64,000 nt of DNA, taken from NCBI RefSeq assembly GCF_024054175.1, contig NZ_JAMXLA010000001.1, positions 2,360,571-2,424,570 of the forward strand, written 5' to 3'. The stretch's first letter is position 1. Each line of letters opens with the position of its first letter. The DNA is from Flavobacterium sp. NRK1. GTDB lineage: Bacteria; Bacteroidota; Bacteroidia; Flavobacteriales; Flavobacteriaceae. The notes under the pieces were generated by a model. The model saw only the letters and a list, made by a program, of their open reading frames with translations. It was not told the DNA's origin and ran no database searches. The position numbers were made by a program, and so were the translations under genes. This document shows positions 33,977-43,398 of the stretch, piece by piece.

Positions 33977-35815
33977 TTATTTAGTTATAAGTTTATTTAC
34001 TCTTTTTACAAATTCAGTAAGCTTTTCTTTAAAAAGATCTAAGGTCAATTTTTTATATAGCTCCAGTGATTTTTCCTTGAATTCCTTTGGATGATTGCTG
34101 CCATATATTTCAGGATAATAGTCCTGTAAATGTACCGCTACGTGTTTCTCACCGTCATCAAGCATATTCCAAGATCCTTTATTGATCCACGGTGAAAATA
34201 TTGTAAATGTAGAAACATCAAGTGCTTTTGCCATATTTACAGCGCCCCCTTCGTTACCAATAAGGGCGTCACATTGTGATAAAACAGCCATAAACTCCCT
34301 TAATCCTCTGACGTAAAGATCAAACAAGATTTTTTGCTGCGTTTCTGCAGTACAATAATTATAAATTTCTTTTGCCTGTTCCTGTTGCTTTGGCAGGTAA
34401 TTAAAAATTAGCTGGGCATTTGTATTTTCGGCAATAAGATCAAGTACTTGAGCCATTTCTTTTGCAGGCAGGCTTTTTATTTCATCACTGCCCAATACAC
34501 TTATCATTATGATAGGCAGTTCAGGGTTTAAACTGGCAGCAAGTATTTTTTTAGCTCCTTTTATTTCATTTTCGGTAAGGAAAATTTTAGGATATTCTAT
34601 TTCATGCTTTTTACCGGTAAGGGCTTCTGTAAGTTCCATACGATGCACTAAGGCAGAGTCTGGTGCTTTCCAGTTTGTTTCTATGGTTTTATCATAAAAA
34701 AAACGGGTATACCATTTTTTATAACCTATTCTTTTATTGGCGCCTGAAAATAGAGTAATAATGCCGCTTTCCCATTTATTATAGGCATCAACAACGGCAT
34801 CATATTTTTTCTTTCTGATTTCAAATAAAAACTTTAGAAAATCTAATTTGCTTTTACGATAATCTTCTTTAAAGATAATTATGTTGTCTATATTCGGATT
34901 GTTTTCAACTACAGGCTTCGTAAAATCATACACCAGATAATCAATTTGTGCATTAGGATAGGTGGCTTTTAATGTATTGCATATAATACTTCCTGCAAGC
35001 ACGTCGCCAATCATTTTTTCCTGAATTACAAGTATTTTTTTTCCGGCATAGCAACTATCATTCATTTGCTTAAGGTACACATACCTCATGTAAACGTGAT
35101 AGCCTAATATTTTTGCCATTTCATAGCCACGCCTGCCGTTTACAAATCCCAGTTTTAAAATATAAAATTTAAAAAAGCGGAAACCCGGGCGTATTGTGAA
35201 ATGAAAGACGTTTGTTTTTACGCCTTCAAGATAAAACTCTTTGGCCTTCAGTTTGGAGTATTGCAGTCTTTTCTGCAGAAAATCTTCTTTATCCTTAAAG
35301 GAATAATGATGAATAGCATGTTTTAATACCTTGCTTTTACCATGAATATCAAGTTTTTCATGAACCAGCTTATCTGAATAGCGGCACTTTGATTTTCGGA
35401 AAAGTCTCGCGGTTTTATCATCATTAAAATTATTGTTTACAAAGGGCCTGCCTTCATAATAAAATATACGTTTAACCCAAAAGGCAACTTCTTCGGGATC
35501 ACTGTTTACTGTAGCAATAATTTCATCAATACCCTTTTCTGTAACTCTTTCGTCAGCATCAAAAAATACTACCCAGTCATAAGCTGCCAAATCTATGGTA
35601 TAATTTCGCTGTGAGGAAAAATCATCAAATACCCGCTGGTAAAATCTTACATGCGGGTATTCTTCCCTGATTATTGAAGGAGTATTATCTGTACTGAAAG
35701 AATCAACAACGACAATTTCGTCTGCGAAAGACATATTGTCAAGGTATTGTCTTATGTTGTGCTCCTCGTTAAAAACAATGGCAAGGGCCGATATTTTATT
35801 ATTGCTTTCGCTCAT
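33977..35815 (-). CDS. Fused glycosyltransferase: GT2 domain plus GT9 (heptosyltransferase-like) domain
   Basis: This 612-residue protein carries two different enzyme folds. Residues ~8-250 are a GT2 domain (ALAIVFNEEHNIRQYLDNM, ADEIVVVDSFSTDNTP, DxD in VVFFDADERVT), similar to WaaE/KdtX-type core transferases. Residues ~257-612 are a GT9 domain (KKILVIQEKMIGDVLAGSIICNTLK, YPNAQIDYLV, SVLGSDEIKSLPAKEM, ALIGNEGGAVNMAKAL), as in ADP-heptose:LPS heptosyltransferases. Both catalytic regions look complete. It lies 8 bases downstream of dapD on the same strand and close to the Kdo-kinase-like gene. Confidence 0.88.
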   Translation of the reverse strand: MSESNNKISALAIVFNEEHNIRQYLDNMSFADEIVVVDSFSTDNTPSIIREEYPHVRFYQRVFDDFSSQRNYTIDLAAYDWVVFFDADERVTEKGIDEIIATVNSDPEEVAFWVKRIFYYEGRPFVNNNFNDDKTARLFRKSKCRYSDKLVHEKLDIHGKSKVLKHAIHHYSFKDKEDFLQKRLQYSKLKAKEFYLEGVKTNVFHFTIRPGFRFFKFYILKLGFVNGRRGYEMAKILGYHVYMRYVYLKQMNDSCYAGKKILVIQEKMIGDVLAGSIICNTLKATYPNAQIDYLVYDFTKPVVENNPNIDNIIIFKEDYRKSKLDFLKFLFEIRKKKYDAVVDAYNKWESGIITLFSGANKRIGYKKWYTRFFYDKTIETNWKAPDSALVHRMELTEALTGKKHEIEYPKIFLTENEIKGAKKILAASLNPELPIIMISVLGSDEIKSLPAKEMAQVLDLIAENTNAQLIFNYLPKQQEQAKEIYNYCTAETQQKILFDLYVRGLREFMAVLSQCDALIGNEGGAVNMAKALDVSTFTIFSPWINKGSWNMLDDGEKHVAVHLQDYYPEIYGSNHPKEFKEKSLELYKKLTLDLFKEKLTEFVKRVNKLITK

Positions 35816-35823
35816 AAATAGTA

Positions 35824-36639
35824 TTAAACCGCTACATCATACTCACGTAATGCATTGTTTAGCGAAGTCTTTAAATCTGTTGAAGGTTTACGCTTACCAA
35901 TTATTAAGGCACATGGTACCTGATATTCACCGGCTGCAAATTTTTTGGTATAACTACCCGGTATAACAACACTGCGTGCAGGTACTACACCTTTCATTTC
36001 TACAGGCTCATCTCCTGTAACATCTATAATTTTTGTAGATGCAGTAAGACATACATTAGCACCAAGAACTGATTCTGTTTCTACTCTTACACCTTCTACT
36101 ACTATACATCTTGAACCTATAAAGGCACCATCTTCTATAATAACCGGTGCAGCCTGAAGGGGCTCTAATACTCCGCCTATACCTACACCGCCGCTAAGGT
36201 GAACGTTTTTACCTATTTGTGCACAGCTTCCTACTGTAGCCCATGTATCTACCATAGTGCCTTCATCTACATAAGCACCAATGTTCACATAGCTTGGCAT
36301 AAGAATAACGCCTGAAGATATATAAGCACCATAACGTGCTACTGCATTAGGTACAACGCGAATGCCTTTTTCGGCATAATTACGTTTAAGTAGCATTTTA
36401 TCATGGTATTCAAATATACCGGTTTCAAGGGTTTCCATTTTCTGGATTGGGAAATACATAACAACTGCTTTTTTCACCCACTCATTTACCTGCCAGCCAC
36501 CTTCTTTGGGTTCAGCTACACGTAGTTTTCCTGAATCTAAAAGTTCAATTACTTCACGAATGGCATTTGTTGTAGCCTCTTCCTGCAACAGCGCTCTGTT
36601 CTCCCAGGCCTGTTCTATAATGGTTTGTAAATTTTGCAT
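35824..36639 (-). CDS. dapD: 2,3,4,5-tetrahydropyridine-2,6-dicarboxylate N-succinyltransferase
   Basis: From ATG 36639 this has 271 residues, the standard DapD length. It has an N-terminal helical part (MQNLQTIIEQAWENRALLQ) and a left-handed beta-helix of hexapeptide repeats (VVPNAVARYGAYISSGVILMP, GAYVDEGTMVDTWATVGSCAQIG, HLSGGVGIGGVLEP). It acts in lysine and meso-diaminopimelate synthesis. The longer frame to 36711 is rejected because a TATATTTG promoter box lies at 36659-36666, within it. The GT2-GT9 fusion gene follows in the same operon. Confidence 0.93.
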   Translation of the reverse strand: MQNLQTIIEQAWENRALLQEEATTNAIREVIELLDSGKLRVAEPKEGGWQVNEWVKKAVVMYFPIQKMETLETGIFEYHDKMLLKRNYAEKGIRVVPNAVARYGAYISSGVILMPSYVNIGAYVDEGTMVDTWATVGSCAQIGKNVHLSGGVGIGGVLEPLQAAPVIIEDGAFIGSRCIVVEGVRVETESVLGANVCLTASTKIIDVTGDEPVEMKGVVPARSVVIPGSYTKKFAAGEYQVPCALIIGKRKPSTDLKTSLNNALREYDVAV

Positions 36640-36658
36640 TTCAAATAAGTCATTTCGG

Positions 36659-36666
36659 CAAATATA
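36659..36666 (-). promoter_or_regulatory. Bacteroidota -7 promoter box (TATATTTG)
   Basis: An exact TAnnTTTG match 20 bases before ATG 36639 of dapD; it supports the shorter start. Confidence 0.5.
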
Positions 36667-36764
36667 AGCTGGATTTTTAAGATAGCATAAAGTAAAATTG
36701 GCATTATACAATATCTGTTTTCAAACATAATGAATTATATTTACTTAATAGAGATATTTTTAAG

Positions 36765-37499
36765 ATGAAAGACAATTTTTCCGATCAGGCAAAAGGGTAT
36801 TCGCAATACAGGCCTTCCTATCCGCCGGATATGATTCAATACATTGTTTCGTTTGCGAAAAACAAACAAACGGCTTTAGATGTTGCTACAGGTAACGGGC
36901 AGGTAGCCGTTGAACTTGCTAAGCATTTTGAAAAGGTTTATGCTACGGATATAAGTGAAAAACAACTTGAAAATGCTACGCAGGTATCTAATGTTGTTTA
37001 TAAAAATGAAGGTGCCGAAAGAACATCTTTTAATGATAATCAATTTGATCTTATAACTGTGGCGCAGGCTATACACTGGTTTGATTTTGATGCTTTTTAT
37101 AAAGAAGTCTATCGTATTCTTAAGCCTGAAGGGATTTTTGCAGTTCTGGGTTACGGTTTGTTTTTGGCTAATGGTAAAGCAGGAGATCTATTGAATCATT
37201 TTTATTATGATATAACCGGACCTTACTGGGATATAGAACGCCATTATCTGGATGAAAATTATACAACAATCCCATTTCCTTTTGAAGAAATAGAAGCTCA
37301 ACAGTTTACCAATAAATTTAACTGGACGTTTGAACAGCTTACCGGCTATCTGGAAACTTGGTCGGCAGTACAGCATTATATCAAAAAGAACGGCACCAAT
37401 CCTTTAGATCTAATCAGAGAAGAATTAAAAGAATATTGGGAAAAAGGAGATAAACAAGTTACTTTTCCTTTACTTTTGAGAATTGGGAAATTGATATAA
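36765..37499 (+). CDS. Class I SAM-dependent methyltransferase
   Basis: This 244-residue protein has methyltransferase motif I in TALDVATGNGQVAVELA, motif II around VYATDISEKQLENA, and the post-I region QFDLITVAQAIHWFDFDAFYKE. The last is typical of the Methyltransf_11 family that includes yeast trans-aconitate-type enzymes. The substrate is unknown. It is divergent from dapD and precedes ruvX by 47 bases. Confidence 0.85.
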   Translation: MKDNFSDQAKGYSQYRPSYPPDMIQYIVSFAKNKQTALDVATGNGQVAVELAKHFEKVYATDISEKQLENATQVSNVVYKNEGAERTSFNDNQFDLITVAQAIHWFDFDAFYKEVYRILKPEGIFAVLGYGLFLANGKAGDLLNHFYYDITGPYWDIERHYLDENYTTIPFPFEEIEAQQFTNKFNWTFEQLTGYLETWSAVQHYIKKNGTNPLDLIREELKEYWEKGDKQVTFPLLLRIGKLI

Positions 37500-37546
37500 A
37501 GCTCAGTTGGTTTCAATCTTAAATTTTCAATTTTTAAATCTGATAA

Positions 37547-37957
37547 ATGAGAATCCTTGCTATAGATTACGGACTTAAACGTACAGGTATTGCAGTAACC
37601 GATGAGATGCAGATAATAGCATCCGGATTAACTACAATAGCGTCTGAAACTACTATTGATTTTCTTAAGAGATACTTTGCAAAAGAGCGTGTTGAAAAAG
37701 TGCTGATAGGCGATCCGAAACAAATGAACGGGCTCCCATCGGAAAGTTCTGTTTTAATAGAAGCTTTTATTGTTAAATTTATTAGTGAGTTTCCTGATAT
37801 GCAGATTGAAAGAGTTGATGAACGCTTTACAAGCAAGATGGCTTTTCAAACAATGATTGATAGCGGTTTAAAAAAGAAGCAAAGGCAGGATAAAGCGCTT
37901 ATTGATGAAATATCGGCAACAATTTTACTTCAGGATTATTTATCACGAAAAAAATAA
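37547..37957 (+). CDS. ruvX: Putative pre-16S rRNA nuclease / Holliday junction resolvase (YqgF/RuvX)
   Basis: This enzyme of 136 residues is a single RNase-H-like YqgF domain: MRILAIDYGLKRTGIAVTDEM with the first catalytic aspartate, VLIGDPKQMNG, and VDERFTSKMAFQTM, KKKQRQDKALIDEISATILLQDYL with the later acidic residues. In E. coli YqgF processes the 5' end of 16S rRNA precursor. Confidence 0.9.
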   Translation: MRILAIDYGLKRTGIAVTDEMQIIASGLTTIASETTIDFLKRYFAKERVEKVLIGDPKQMNGLPSESSVLIEAFIVKFISEFPDMQIERVDERFTSKMAFQTMIDSGLKKKQRQDKALIDEISATILLQDYLSRKK

Positions 37958-38039
37958 ACAATTTTATTTGTGTATTAATAAAAATAGAAATTAACGCCTT
38001 TTCACGGGGATTTAAGATAAAATTTTGAGTTATTCAAAG

Positions 38040-38047
38040 TAAATTTG
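38040..38047 (+). promoter_or_regulatory. Bacteroidota -7 promoter box (TAAATTTG)
   Basis: An exact TAnnTTTG match 19 bases before the mqo ATG. No well-spaced -33 element is clear. Confidence 0.45.
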
Positions 38048-38066
38048 CAGTAATCAAATTTACACA

Positions 38067-39578
38067 ATGTCCACAACTATAAAACATGAACCAGATGTGG
38101 TTCTGATTGGCGCAGGAATTATGAGCGCCACACTGGGTATGTTCTTAAAGGAACTCATGCCTGAAGTGAAAATTGATATTTACGAAAGGCTTGATGTAGC
38201 CGCAGCCGAAAGCTCTGATGCATGGAATAATGCAGGTACAGGGCATTCTGCCTTTTGTGAGCTAAACTATACTCCCGAATTGCCAAATGGTACTATAGAT
38301 ACATCCAAGGCAGTTAAAATAGCTGAATCTTTTGAAGTGTCTAAGCAATTTTGGGCTTATCTTGTAGAAAAAGACCTTATTACTAATCCTGAAGATTTTG
38401 TTAGGAGTATTCCGCACATGAGCTTTGTATGGGGTAAAGACAATGTAGAATACCTTAAAAAACGTTTTGAGGCACTTACCAAATACCCTATTTTTCAGGG
38501 TATGGAATATGCAGAAGATAAGGCTATCTTAAAATCATGGATGCCGCTTGTAATGGAAGGGCGTAATGATAAAGAGTCTGTTGCTGCTACAAATATGCCA
38601 ATAGGTACTGATGTTAACTTTGGCGAGCTTACCAGAGATATGTTTTCATGGCTTGGCAAGCAACCGGGAGTTAATCTGTATTTTGAGCATGAAGTAAGAA
38701 ATATGAGGCGTTCGGCTAAATCACCCAAATGGAAGCTTAAGATAAAAGACCTTGCCACGGGCGATAAGAAACGTGTTTATGGCAAGTTTGTTTTTATTGG
38801 TGCCGGAGGAGGTTCGCTGCACCTGCTGGAAAAGGCCGATATCCCTGAAGGGGATGGTTTTGGCGGATTTCCGGTAAGCGGGCAATGGCTTAAATGTATT
38901 AACGAAGAAGTTATTGCCAAACACAATGCAAAAGTATATGGTAAAGCATCTGTAGGTGCACCGCCAATGTCGGTACCACATATAGATACCCGTATGATAA
39001 ATGGTAAAAAAGAGTTACTGTTTGGCCCTTATGCCGGTTTTAGTACTAAATTCCTGAAACAGGGGTCTTATCTGGACCTACCTACATCTATACGCGCAAA
39101 CAATATAGGACCTATGATCGCGGCAGGCTACCATAATATGTCGCTTACCAAATATCTTATACAGCAGGTAACACAATCTCAGGATGACAGGATGGAAGCT
39201 CTTAGGGAATATCTTCCGGATGCTAAAAAAGAAGACTGGGTACTGGAAACTGCAGGACAGCGCGTTCAGGTTATTAAGAAAGATGAAAAAGAAGGTGGTA
39301 AACTTGAATTTGGTACTGAAGTGATAAATAGTGCAGATGGTACCCTTGCTGTGCTTTTAGGAGCTTCTCCGGGAGCGAGTACGGCAGTATCTATTATGCT
39401 TGAACTTATGGATCGATGCTTTAGTGAACAAATGAAAACTGAAGCCTGGAAACAAAAATTAAAAAGCATGATACCATCTTATGGGAAATCACTAAACAGC
39501 AACCCGGAGCTGCTTGATGAAGTAAGGCAACATTCTCATAAAGTACTCGGGCTTGAAGGCCATTTAAAAAGTAATTAA
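38067..39578 (+). CDS. mqo: Malate:quinone oxidoreductase
   Basis: This enzyme of 503 residues, the usual Mqo length, has the FAD-binding motif DVVLIGAGIMSATLGMFLKE near residues 10-29, then NNAGTGHSAFCELNYTP, GAGGGSLHLLEKADIPEG and FPVSGQWLKC. It oxidises malate to oxaloacetate and reduces the quinone pool, replacing or supplementing soluble malate dehydrogenase in the citric acid cycle. It is a membrane-associated enzyme. It has its own promoter box upstream and terminator downstream. Confidence 0.95.
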   Translation: MSTTIKHEPDVVLIGAGIMSATLGMFLKELMPEVKIDIYERLDVAAAESSDAWNNAGTGHSAFCELNYTPELPNGTIDTSKAVKIAESFEVSKQFWAYLVEKDLITNPEDFVRSIPHMSFVWGKDNVEYLKKRFEALTKYPIFQGMEYAEDKAILKSWMPLVMEGRNDKESVAATNMPIGTDVNFGELTRDMFSWLGKQPGVNLYFEHEVRNMRRSAKSPKWKLKIKDLATGDKKRVYGKFVFIGAGGGSLHLLEKADIPEGDGFGGFPVSGQWLKCINEEVIAKHNAKVYGKASVGAPPMSVPHIDTRMINGKKELLFGPYAGFSTKFLKQGSYLDLPTSIRANNIGPMIAAGYHNMSLTKYLIQQVTQSQDDRMEALREYLPDAKKEDWVLETAGQRVQVIKKDEKEGGKLEFGTEVINSADGTLAVLLGASPGASTAVSIMLELMDRCFSEQMKTEAWKQKLKSMIPSYGKSLNSNPELLDEVRQHSHKVLGLEGHLKSN

Positions 39579-39600
39579 AATTATTTAATTATACATTTAG

Positions 39601-39635
39601 CCGTTATAACAATTCTGTTATAGCGGTTTTTTTTT
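39601..39635 (+). terminator. Intrinsic terminator
   Basis: CCGTTATAAC and GTTATAGCGG pair (one G:U) around a six-base loop, followed by nine T. It lies 22 bases after the mqo stop. Confidence 0.8.
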
Positions 39636-39705
39636 GCCTGTTTTACGGTTTTCCGTAACTGATTTCAGTTTTTTTTGTATATTATTGTAGAAAATTATAG
39701 TTATA

Positions 39706-40323
39706 ATGAAAAAAATAGTACTTATAATTTTTCTATTACTACCATGTTTTGGCTTTAGCCAGAAAATTAAGGACTCATTGCTTCTTTCAGATAAAGAAAA
39801 AATAAAGGAAAAGCTCGACCTAATGTTTTATCTTGACAGATGCAGTACTGAATATTGGAAAAAAACAAAAGAGGAGCGTATTAAAAGCGATAAAGCATTT
39901 TCTTTCTTTTACTCTGATACTATTCTTAAAAATAATCCCACTTCCCTTAATATTAAAGAATATCTTGGACTGTTTTCTCCGTTAAACTGGAAAGGTTTTA
40001 TGGAAGCTGTATATGAAAAAAACATAAGTGAGTATATTGTAATGACAGAGAAATATGGATATCTTTCTTATGACAGAATGGATGTAAATATTAACAATAC
40101 AGATAGAACAAACGCAGTTATTGTTTTTGTTATGCGATCCAAAAGTCATGATAAAATTATTAAAAAGCTTATAAAACAGGAAAAGAAGATTGGTAATATG
40201 CCTCAAAGAGATTATGACTATTATAAATTTGTACTTGAAAGAAAAAGCGTAATTACCAAAAAGGATATTGAGAAACTTAAAAGAAAAGATATAGAATTGA
40301 ATATTTCCAAAACTCCTTTGTGA
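39706..40323 (+). CDS. Secreted protein of unknown family (tandem copy 1)
   Basis: This 205-residue protein has a signal peptide (MKKIVLIIFLLLPCFGFSQ). The mature protein is helical and highly charged: KLDLMFYLDRCSTEYWKKTKEERIKSDKAF, EYLGLFSPLNWKGFMEAVYEK, EKYGYLSYDRMD, IVFVMRSK and a C-terminal lysine-rich end. It is clearly paralogous to the next gene (shared LxLMxxLD, EERIKS, KYGY, KKDIE-type motifs). I do not recognise the family. Confidence 0.75.
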   Translation: MKKIVLIIFLLLPCFGFSQKIKDSLLLSDKEKIKEKLDLMFYLDRCSTEYWKKTKEERIKSDKAFSFFYSDTILKNNPTSLNIKEYLGLFSPLNWKGFMEAVYEKNISEYIVMTEKYGYLSYDRMDVNINNTDRTNAVIVFVMRSKSHDKIIKKLIKQEKKIGNMPQRDYDYYKFVLERKSVITKKDIEKLKRKDIELNISKTPL

Positions 40324-40943
40324 TGAAAAGGGCGATTTTTTTTATTGTATTTCTGTTTTCATTTTGCGGATTTAGCCAGTCAGAAAAAGATTCTTTATTC
40401 GCCAGAGAAGCATGTGAAATATATAATAAGCTTGAGCTAATGCATCATCTTGATGCTTGTATTGCAAATTATTATTTAATGACTGAAGAGGAAAGGATTA
40501 AAAGCAATCAGACCTTTTTGTATTATTATCAAAGAAATATAGTGGGCACATGTGTATTTTCATCTGCCGATATACTAAGTTATCTGGAAGTGTATGTTGA
40601 AAAGGATATACCACAGGGATGGTCAGCATTTATAGATAGGGTATATAATGTAAATGCAAAAAACCTGTTGGCTTTAACGGATAAATATGGATATCCGTCA
40701 TTCAATAAAATTGAGAAGTATGCAGGTAAATATGATATGCCTAATTTTTCAATAGTATTTGCACTGCGTAAAAACAGGTATCGCAAGGATATAAAAAAAA
40801 TGATTCATAAAGAATATAAAAAAGGCAATGTGACAGAGAACGAGTATCTTATTTTTAAAGCGATTGCAGGAAAAGATGTTATCGCTGAAAAAGATGTAAA
40901 AAAAATGAAAGATATGGGCGTAGAATTTATTTATCCGAAATAA
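40323..40943 (+). CDS. Secreted protein of unknown family (tandem copy 2)
   Basis: From ATG 40323 (which overlaps the previous stop by one base, TGATG) this is 206 residues. A GTG three bases upstream is also in frame. The signal peptide is MKRAIFFIVFLFSFCGFSQ. The body repeats the motifs of copy 1: LELMHHLDACIANYYLMTEEERIKS, GWSAFIDRVY, DKYGYPSFNKIE, IVFALRKNRYRKDIKKMI. Both have a cysteine after LD, and similar ends, so they are tandem duplicates. No close match comes to mind. Confidence 0.75.
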   Translation: MKRAIFFIVFLFSFCGFSQSEKDSLFAREACEIYNKLELMHHLDACIANYYLMTEEERIKSNQTFLYYYQRNIVGTCVFSSADILSYLEVYVEKDIPQGWSAFIDRVYNVNAKNLLALTDKYGYPSFNKIEKYAGKYDMPNFSIVFALRKNRYRKDIKKMIHKEYKKGNVTENEYLIFKAIAGKDVIAEKDVKKMKDMGVEFIYPK

Positions 40944-40970
40944 ACCATCCAACTAATTTTTATATACCTG

Positions 40971-40998
40971 TCCCGGCAATTTTTTTGTCGGGATTTTT
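40971..40998 (+). terminator. Intrinsic terminator
   Basis: TCCCGGCAA and TTGTCGGGA pair (one G:U) around a five-base T loop and run into seven T. It ends the two-gene tandem unit and abuts the stop codon of the convergent FUSC gene. Confidence 0.75.
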
Positions 40999-43218
40999 TT
41001 ACCCTTTTAGTTCCAGTTGTCGGGCTGCTTTTACAATTTTTTCCGATAAGCCGGAAAGCCACACTAATTGCTCTATAACCAGTTGTGCTTCTTCCATTTT
41101 AAGCCTGAATTCTTCTTCTTCGGTTATATGGGCTTCCCTGAGTTCGCGGGCACGAATATTTTTAAGTTCTGTAAAACGGAGTGCGAGTTCTTCATTGTCG
41201 GCCAAATGTGCCTGTTCAGCTTGTGCATCCATATTAAGCAGGGCTATGGCTAGGTTAAGGTTTTTTATAACAGTGTTTACAACTACATTAAAGGCTTCCG
41301 AAGCTTTATAAGTTTTATGCGACTGAATATAAGTTCCCAGCGATGCTAATGACGATAATAAAGTATAATTAAGAACTGCAAGTTTATAAACCTGGGTATG
41401 CTGCTTTTGTTTTGATTTGGGTTCATTCATCATACGCTGGTAAGACGACATAAGATTGCCAAGTTCTACAAATGCATTTTTTCGGGCTAACCTGTATGAG
41501 GTTGTTACAGTACCTTTTTGGTTGTAGTACAATGATATTTCTGCCAGGTAATTTCTATTTGCCTCAATAGATTTATTTATGTAAGCAGGCAGATTTAAAA
41601 ACTCCCAGGATGGCCATAGAAAATAATTGGCCGCAAATGCAATACCTGCTCCAATAGCAGTATCTAAAATACGGTACTGTATCACATGAGATATGTCAGG
41701 CGTAAGCATACTGTACACAAAAATCACATAAATAGTAACAAAGGTAGCGCCTATTCTGTAGTTAATAGCTGTAAAGGCAAAGCCCATTATCATGCATATA
41801 ATTGCTAAAGTACCTATGATAACAGCATGGTGCACAAAACTCAGAAAAATAAATGCAATAATACCGCCTGTTATGGTGCCTATAATACGCTGATAAGAAC
41901 GTTGCTTTGTGAGTCCGTAGCCGGGGCGCATAATTACTACTATGGTAAGTAATATCCAGTACACATTTTGCAATGGAAATAATAACCCCATTGACGTTCC
42001 TGCCGCTATAGCCAGCGTTAACCTTAGTGAATGCCTGAATATAGTAGATGAGAAGCTAAGGTTTTCTTTTAAGGTATGAAAAGGATAATATTCGGGCGTA
42101 AGGAATTTTTCAAGGTCTTTATCTCTTCCTTTTATGTCTTTAAGACTGGTTTTAGTTGTAAAAGCCCTTTCAATGGTTTTTATTTTTTCAATCTGTCTTT
42201 CTGCATAATGCAGCATATTTGATAACATCCATACTCCTTCAGATGCGGCTTCTTTTCCTAATTCTTTTTCATATTCTGAAATAGCTTTTTCGAGGCCTTC
42301 CAGATCATTAGAAAGATTATGTTGTGTTATGTATGTTTTTTTATTTTCAAGGCTTTTACATATTTTTTTAAGGGTAGAGGCAAGGTTATAGGCTAAGTTT
42401 TGGTATTTATCAAGCACTTTTGGATGTGCACTGAATTTTTGATGTATAGTGTTATGATCAAAAGATGTTGACATAGCCAGCTCGAGTATTTCCATAAGAG
42501 AAGTAAATACCAAAAGCATTTTACGGCTGCGGTTAGAGTTTTCGGTATTAGACCGGTTCCGAATCAATACCTCGCGCAGATTCTCATGGGTAAGATTGAT
42601 TTCTACCTGTAAATTAAGTTGTTTTTCTATAATAGCAGCCCTGTCGGCATCAGCATTCCACAAATCGCCCCTCAATTTCATATATTTAGAAGTAAGGCGC
42701 ATACATTGGGCTATCTGTAATTCTGTATAACGGTTTGGGCTAAGATAATTAAAGGTTACAGAAATAAGAGTGTACAATAATCCGCCTGCAAGAGTGTAGG
42801 CAACATATTCGGGTATTTCCCAGCCTGTATGTATATGCCCTGTAGCTAAAGTAGTTGCAAGTAACCCTGAAAAGGAAACCATTGTGGCACGCTGCCCATA
42901 AACCGATATCATAGAAAGGAAAAAAACAAGAGCAAAGGTTATGGGATAGAATATCAACGGATAGGGATGCAGTATATTTACTATCAGCACACATCCGGAA
43001 ACAATAAGTGAGGCTATTAACAGACCTTTGGTGCGGTGGAGTAAATTACTTGGAATATCTGCCGGATAGGTTAAAAAAGCACCCAGAGCAACAGCAAATC
43101 CTACATTAAAAAAGCCTAAGCGTGATAATACAATTGCCGGCAGCGCAGCAGCAAACGTAACAATAACGGCTCTGGTGAAATTAGTACTGTCTGTAAAACT
43201 ACGTATCCTTTGGAGCAT
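40999..43218 (-). CDS. FUSC family / YccS-YhfK-like inner-membrane protein
   Basis: This 739-residue protein has two membrane bundles: one near residues 15-155 and a second near 400-540 (HSLRLTLAIAAGTSMGLLFPLQNVYWILLTIVVIMRPGYGLTKQRSYQRIIGT, the FUSC-type core). Between and after them are long soluble, coiled regions (FTSLMEILEL; last ~200 residues). It is similar to YccS and to aromatic-acid/fusaric-acid-type efflux proteins. The substrate is unknown. It is convergent with the tandem secreted genes. Confidence 0.85.
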   Translation of the reverse strand: MLQRIRSFTDSTNFTRAVIVTFAAALPAIVLSRLGFFNVGFAVALGAFLTYPADIPSNLLHRTKGLLIASLIVSGCVLIVNILHPYPLIFYPITFALVFFLSMISVYGQRATMVSFSGLLATTLATGHIHTGWEIPEYVAYTLAGGLLYTLISVTFNYLSPNRYTELQIAQCMRLTSKYMKLRGDLWNADADRAAIIEKQLNLQVEINLTHENLREVLIRNRSNTENSNRSRKMLLVFTSLMEILELAMSTSFDHNTIHQKFSAHPKVLDKYQNLAYNLASTLKKICKSLENKKTYITQHNLSNDLEGLEKAISEYEKELGKEAASEGVWMLSNMLHYAERQIEKIKTIERAFTTKTSLKDIKGRDKDLEKFLTPEYYPFHTLKENLSFSSTIFRHSLRLTLAIAAGTSMGLLFPLQNVYWILLTIVVIMRPGYGLTKQRSYQRIIGTITGGIIAFIFLSFVHHAVIIGTLAIICMIMGFAFTAINYRIGATFVTIYVIFVYSMLTPDISHVIQYRILDTAIGAGIAFAANYFLWPSWEFLNLPAYINKSIEANRNYLAEISLYYNQKGTVTTSYRLARKNAFVELGNLMSSYQRMMNEPKSKQKQHTQVYKLAVLNYTLLSSLASLGTYIQSHKTYKASEAFNVVVNTVIKNLNLAIALLNMDAQAEQAHLADNEELALRFTELKNIRARELREAHITEEEEFRLKMEEAQLVIEQLVWLSGLSEKIVKAARQLELKG

Positions 43219-43334
43219 AAATACTAAACTGAATGGTAAAGGTAAGGAATGCTTAAATCATTTTTAATGCTGTGTCGGCAATTCTCACAAAATTTTAGGA
43301 TTTAAACTGACAATGGCAAATCATTTTAATTTAT

Positions 43335-43342
43335 TACTTTTG
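43335..43342 (+). promoter_or_regulatory. Bacteroidota -7 promoter box (TACTTTTG)
   Basis: An exact TAnnTTTG match upstream of the peptide deformylase gene. Confidence 0.5.
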
Positions 43343-43398
43343 CGGTCTGAAAATTGCAGTTTTGCTGTAATATGGCTAATTATAAAAGCACTACGAAT

